From Paraspadella gotoi (taxonomy: Eukaryota; Chaetognatha): 64,000 nt of DNA. Shown one piece after another: positions 60,455 to 64,000 of the stretch (its first letter is position 1; each line of letters begins with the position of its first letter). The notes under the pieces are model-generated. The model ran no database searches, was not told the origin of the DNA, and saw nothing but the letters and a program-made list of their open reading frames with translations. The stretch is from the NCBI GenBank assembly GCA_051294375.1, contig CM119268.1:8737008-8801007 (forward strand). Reading direction: 5' to 3'. The translations under genes were made by a program, and so were the position numbers.

Positions 60455-61172
60455 TTATACTGTCGTATCAGTTACTTCACGTTCTATCCAGCCCTTGTAA
60501 GCAGAGACTTCGGTATAAACTCCGGGCAGATTTTCGCATGTGGAGGTAGCGAACGAAGCCACCCCTGCGACATTCCACCGACCCCTTTGGTCTTTGCAAA
60601 CGAGAGCGCCTCCTGAGTCCCCGCTGCAAGGACCGTAGTCGGGCCATCTTCCGTCGTGACCAAAACCCAACATTTCTGAGGATAAAAAAAGATACTAAGG
60701 AATGATCTAAAAAGGAAGGTTTCAGTCGCGAATACGACTTCTCACCCGACCGTATCTTCTTTCCCCAAGCCTTCGTAAGCGGTTCACGTGTCCAAACTCT
60801 CCCGGCCACCTTTTGCATGACGTCCGGGGAATCCCATATTCTTGCGTTGACGTATCCCCATCCAGATATCCAGCAGTTGGTGGAGCCCCTGAAATCCACC
60901 CCTGACAAAGGGAGACATACTGGGCCGACGAATTGGCTCGTCAGGTCAATATTTCCGGAAACCTAGGGCCAATCAAATGTGTAATGGACAAAAATGCCGA
61001 GTGCCTTTAAAGTTTAAACGCCCTCGGTCTTCATGACCTCACCTTGATCAAAGCTAAGTCATTTTCTAGTTTTCCCCGTTTGATTCCACTGAGGATGAGG
61101 AAGTATTATCTCGGCTGCGAAATCTTTTTCCGTCGAGTCTTTTTCGTACAAGTGAAGTTCCCCGATGCGGAC
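60455..61172 (-). pseudogene. Chymotrypsin-family serine protease, C-terminal half, frame-broken
   Basis: Three exons on the minus strand: 61043-61172, 60746-60962 and 60455-60675. They cover the region from just before the catalytic Asp to the end of an S1A protease. Visible are ENDLALIK (Asp102), CWISGWGYVN, CSGDSGGALVCK (Ser195) and LPGVYTEVSAYKGWI. The primary-specificity position (189, six before Ser195) is Gly, so it would not be trypsin-like. The first exon begins VRIGELHLYEKDS and reaches PHPQWN in one frame, but ENDLALIK lies in another, so one base is extra or two are missing near 61075-61085. No exon with the activation site or AAHC (His57) was found upstream to the next gene. It is a decayed or misassembled gene. 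An active gene with a sequencing indel remains possible. Confidence 0.7.
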
Positions 61173-61483
61173 CTGTAAATGTGGGCTAGTATTGGCATTC
61201 TCTCTTGTTCCGTAATCTGTAATTTGTTTATTAAGCTCCTTGAATCGTGTGCATTGCTTTTCAAGGGATTTGATTTCGTTTTATACCTACGTACCTCACT
61301 GTAAATTTCCAGATAAATGCATCGACTAAGTAATTTAAATTTATCTTGTATTTATGACGCAATTTTTTTGTTCTTATTGGCTCTGCTTACGCAAACTACT
61401 ACTGATCGACTAAAAAGGAAATATCCTCAACCTTCCTATGTAAAATTTTAAAAAAAGAAGAAAAAATTGGACGCTTTTTTATT

Positions 61484-63201
61484 TCAAATACTTTTGAAGA
61501 ATAAAAACATGAAAAGGAAAAAAACAGGTTGCCAAGCTCGGAGTTTCATCCCACTATTGCACGCGCTTTGACTGCAGAAACAATGTTCGTTCCACTGCCC
61601 GTCGATCGTACATTCCGCACGCTTTCTCCTCGCTACCGGATTTCTCAAGCATCCCCGGACGACGTTGCCTTCTTTCCTGTAATCTTTGCAGCCTTTGCAG
61701 CTGCAATGACTCTCGCTGTCGCCACACCAACCGTGAGCGCTGCAACACGGGAACAGACCCTGCGGGTTGCACTCGAAACTTCCGCTTTGATCTTCGGGGT
61801 CGCATTTCATGTCCGGCCGCCAGCGGCGTGACCTTTTAGTTTAGGAAAATGGCAAATAGGGCGAAAATCATATTAGGCTGAAAAATCAAGTTTTAAATCT
61901 CTTTCCCCCTTCCCGCTCTCAAACCTGAATTTAATCTTAAAGCATTTTCCCCGACATGGAATGTATCCTCGCTCTTTCTTCGCCTTGTCGCAACTTTGAA
62001 AAAAAGGTTTCCGATTTTTGTCGAAAACCCGAAAAACTTGGTCCGATTCCATGAGGCGTCGCCATAAATCTTCGCCCTCGCAAACACAGTAAATAGTTTT
62101 GGGTTTGCGACGCTGATTCTTGGTAGTGGTGGTGTTCTTTGTGGTGGTTTGGATAGTAGAAGAATTAGTTGTCGGCGTTGTGACGCTTTCCGAAGTTTTC
62201 GAAAAAGGAAATGTTCCACTAGAGGAGACGAAGGAATACTTTGAATTTGATATAGATCCAGCAGACACGGTTGGAGTTGTCGATGGCTGTGTGAAAGAAA
62301 AAGTTACGCTCGTACTTCGGAAAATGGAAGAAATCGAAGATGGAGAACCAAACGACGTGTACGGGTGCGTGCCACTGCTGTGAGAGTACGGAGAGGCTTT
62401 GCTCGAGGACGATCCCTTCACTGTGAAAGGCCAAGTTACACTTTGGGAGAATCCATCTCCTCCCGTGACGGAAATAACTCCTTCGGTATCTTCTTTGTCG
62501 ATAGTCCAAGGTCGAACGTTTTCTTTGCCCGTCGTTACGATCGTCGCTTGACTGGAACCTTCCGTAGAGTCGACTATTGTGGCTTCTTCCGTCGCCCGCT
62601 CCGTCAGTTGTTCCGTCGTTGGTTCCGTCGCCCGCTCCGTCAGTTGTTCCGTCGTTGGTTCCGTCGCCCGCTCCGTCAGTTGTTCCGTCGTTTGTTCCGT
62701 CGCCCTCTGCAACGCCCGCTCAGTCGTCCAACCGCTCGAAAGCGTCGCAGGTTCAACATTTAGATTTGGGATGACTTCCAACTTCGATTTGGAATCTGGC
62801 GCGGATCCAATCGACGGCCCACCCGAATCCAACGAAACTTCCTTTCCCGCCGCGTTCTTTCGTTCTTGGTCGAATGACGACTTTAAATTTGTTTCCGTTG
62901 AACCTCCTTGGGTAAACGAAATCGTGGAACTCGGTCTCTCCGTCGCTTCTGCCTCGGTTCCGCGCGTGGCAGCAAAAGTGGATAAAGAAACGAATCTGGT
63001 TAAATTCGCTTTGTCTTCGAAGAGAGACGAAAATCCCGAAGTGGCAGAGCCTTCCTCATTGGAAATTGGCGACGTCCTCAGATCTTGCGTGATCTCGGGC
63101 GCCTCTGTAACGAACGCCCTCTTCGTGAGCGACGCAAGAATAGTCAGGAGGAAGATGCTGTCGAATTTCCTAATCCACTCTCTCCGCTTTTTCGTTCTCA
63201 T
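61484..63201 (-). CDS. Mucin-like protein with a hevein-like chitin-binding module
   Basis: Two exons, 61925-63201 and 61484-61832, join in phase 2 within KCFKIKFR|SRRWRPDMKC, giving 541 residues. ATG 63201 precedes a basic stretch and the hydrophobic FDSIFLLTILASL, a signal peptide or anchor. Then comes ~350 residues of Ser/Thr-rich, mucin-like sequence with 12-residue repeats (TEQLTERATEPT) encoded by a 36-bp minisatellite. A conserved-looking cysteine segment (YCVCEGEDLWRRLMESDQ) follows. Exon 2 carries WRPDMKC...CNPQGLFPCCSAHGWCG...HCSCKGCKDYR, which fits the hevein/chitin-binding pattern found in some invertebrate surface proteins. The C terminus ends in a hydrophobic VFFLFMFLFF tail that could be a GPI signal or membrane anchor. 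Its role in chitin or glycan binding is inferred. It could once have been fused to the protease downstream, but no linking exon is visible. Confidence 0.7.
62588..62705 (-). repeat. 36-bp coding minisatellite
   Basis: About three and a third copies of a 36-bp unit (plus-strand form GTTCCGTCGCCCGCTCCGTC...) encode the 12-residue Thr/Glu repeats of the mucin-like protein. Copies are almost identical, so copy number is likely variable. Confidence 0.8.
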
Positions 63202-64000
63202 GTTAGTTATTGGCTTTAACCAATTAACTTTTTTATGATTTTTCAAGTGAGTTAATCAAAATGGGATGAAATCGAAGGCAGAATGTTCTTCCGTCCCAAC
63301 TCGAAGGTGCGTCCCTCTTTGTTCGTGGCATAGTCGTCGAATGTGAATAGGTTCGGAGTATTTTCTTTTCGGCTGTTTGTCCTGTCGCGTCACCGAGGGT
63401 GAAAAGAAGAACTTTTTTCTTTCCTTTGGATGGCGTGGATGGAAACTCGGATGAGATTGAGAGATCTTTCTTGGGACTCGATTTAGTGGCGAGAAATGAG
63501 ATCAACGGGGAAGAGCAAAAAGGGTCTTAAAAGATCAACGACGAAACGAAAGAAAAAATAACAGAAAAGGGAAAACCTCATCGGAACCCCGCGACTCGAT
63601 GGAACCGAGAGAGAGAGAGATAAAATTGTAATAATTTGTGAAAGGGATTTCGGGAATAATTTCGGTATGGTGATGAAATATTAAGAGCAAACATAGGATG
63701 TGTGACATTGGATGTTGTTGTTGTTTTATTAAATGAGTTTAAAAAATTTAGCGATTTCTTTCCCATTCTAAAGGATCTTTTTATTAGTTTTAATGAAAAA
63801 AATTTTTTTCATAAAACACCACCTTTTTTTTCTTTAATAGGGCGTTTGGTTGGGAAATAAGGTACTTATGGGCGGATGTTCTTAAAATTCCTTAAGCAAA
63901 GAGAAAATATTCAAACAATTTAAAAAAAACTTAAACAAATACACTTTGATCAAAAATAAATATTTTTTTACAAAATTGTCGATGTTCTGAATCTTTAAAG
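63202..64000. other. 5' flank of the mucin-like gene
   Basis: CpG-containing DNA to about 63620 is the probable promoter/leader of the minus-strand mucin gene, followed by AT-rich sequence to the end of the window. No further gene is supported. Confidence 0.4.

Noticed and set aside
62579-63238. 219-codon plus-strand frame opposite the mucin gene
   Set aside because: It is the antisense of the 36-bp minisatellite and Ser/Thr-rich coding exon. The minus-strand frame is longer, has a signal peptide and splices into a cysteine domain.

Overview
The window is a nuclear scaffold piece from an invertebrate animal. Genes are split by short GT-AG introns, the DNA between them is AT-rich, and the proteins belong to animal families: V-ATPase subunit a, an activin-type TGF-beta ligand, a G protein alpha subunit, a Cezanne-type OTU deubiquitinase and a PACSIN F-BAR protein. 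The phylum cannot be fixed from sequence alone. All exon models below were joined by hand from splice signals and reading phase, without transcript data. Two 10-base N gaps near 23 kb flank an exact duplication that is probably an assembly artefact.

Layout from left to right: an orphan multi-pass membrane protein exon (+, 2.3-4.0 kb); a PACSIN/syndapin F-BAR gene (+, 5.8-8.05 kb); a repeat-rich stretch containing a small unrecognised four-exon gene (-, 10.9-11.7 kb); a complete eight-exon secreted C-type lectin / 4xEGF / von Willebrand A gene (+, 13.6-18.3 kb); V-ATPase subunit a (+, 19.0-21.8 kb); a gene-poor, repeat-rich and partly CpG-rich region with one orphan first coding exon (26.7 kb); an activin/inhibin-beta-like ligand (+, 31.6-34.2 kb); a complete nine-exon long-chain acyl-CoA dehydrogenase (-, 37.2-39.3 kb); an OTUD7/Cezanne deubiquitinase (+, 43.1-51.2 kb); a G alpha gene (-, 52.8-55.5 kb) divergent from an SLC25A29-type mitochondrial basic amino acid carrier (+, 57.4-59.2 kb); half of a chymotrypsin-family protease with a frame break (-, 60.5-61.2 kb); and a mucin-like protein with a hevein-like chitin-binding module (-, 61.5-63.2 kb).

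The genes do not form one pathway. ACADL and SLC25A29 are both mitochondrial. OTUD7, G alpha and activin are signalling genes. PACSIN and V-ATPase act in membrane traffic and acidification. The lectin/EGF/vWA protein, the mucin and the protease are secreted or surface proteins.

Mobile DNA is plentiful. There are at least two tRNA-derived SINE-like families, a 250-bp family ending in a fixed GCGGTATATTCA-type motif, Penelope-like remnants (a reverse transcriptase piece and a separate GIY-YIG-like piece), a long palindrome carrying a hammerhead-ribozyme-like core, foldback elements, and a 139-bp direct-repeat element. The most interesting single observation is a 148-bp OTUD7 intron (48013-48160) that is almost entirely a foldback element with ~40-bp terminal inverted repeats, with 9 bp left on each side for the splice sites. 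It looks like an introner. A partial relative lies in the V-ATPase coding intron.
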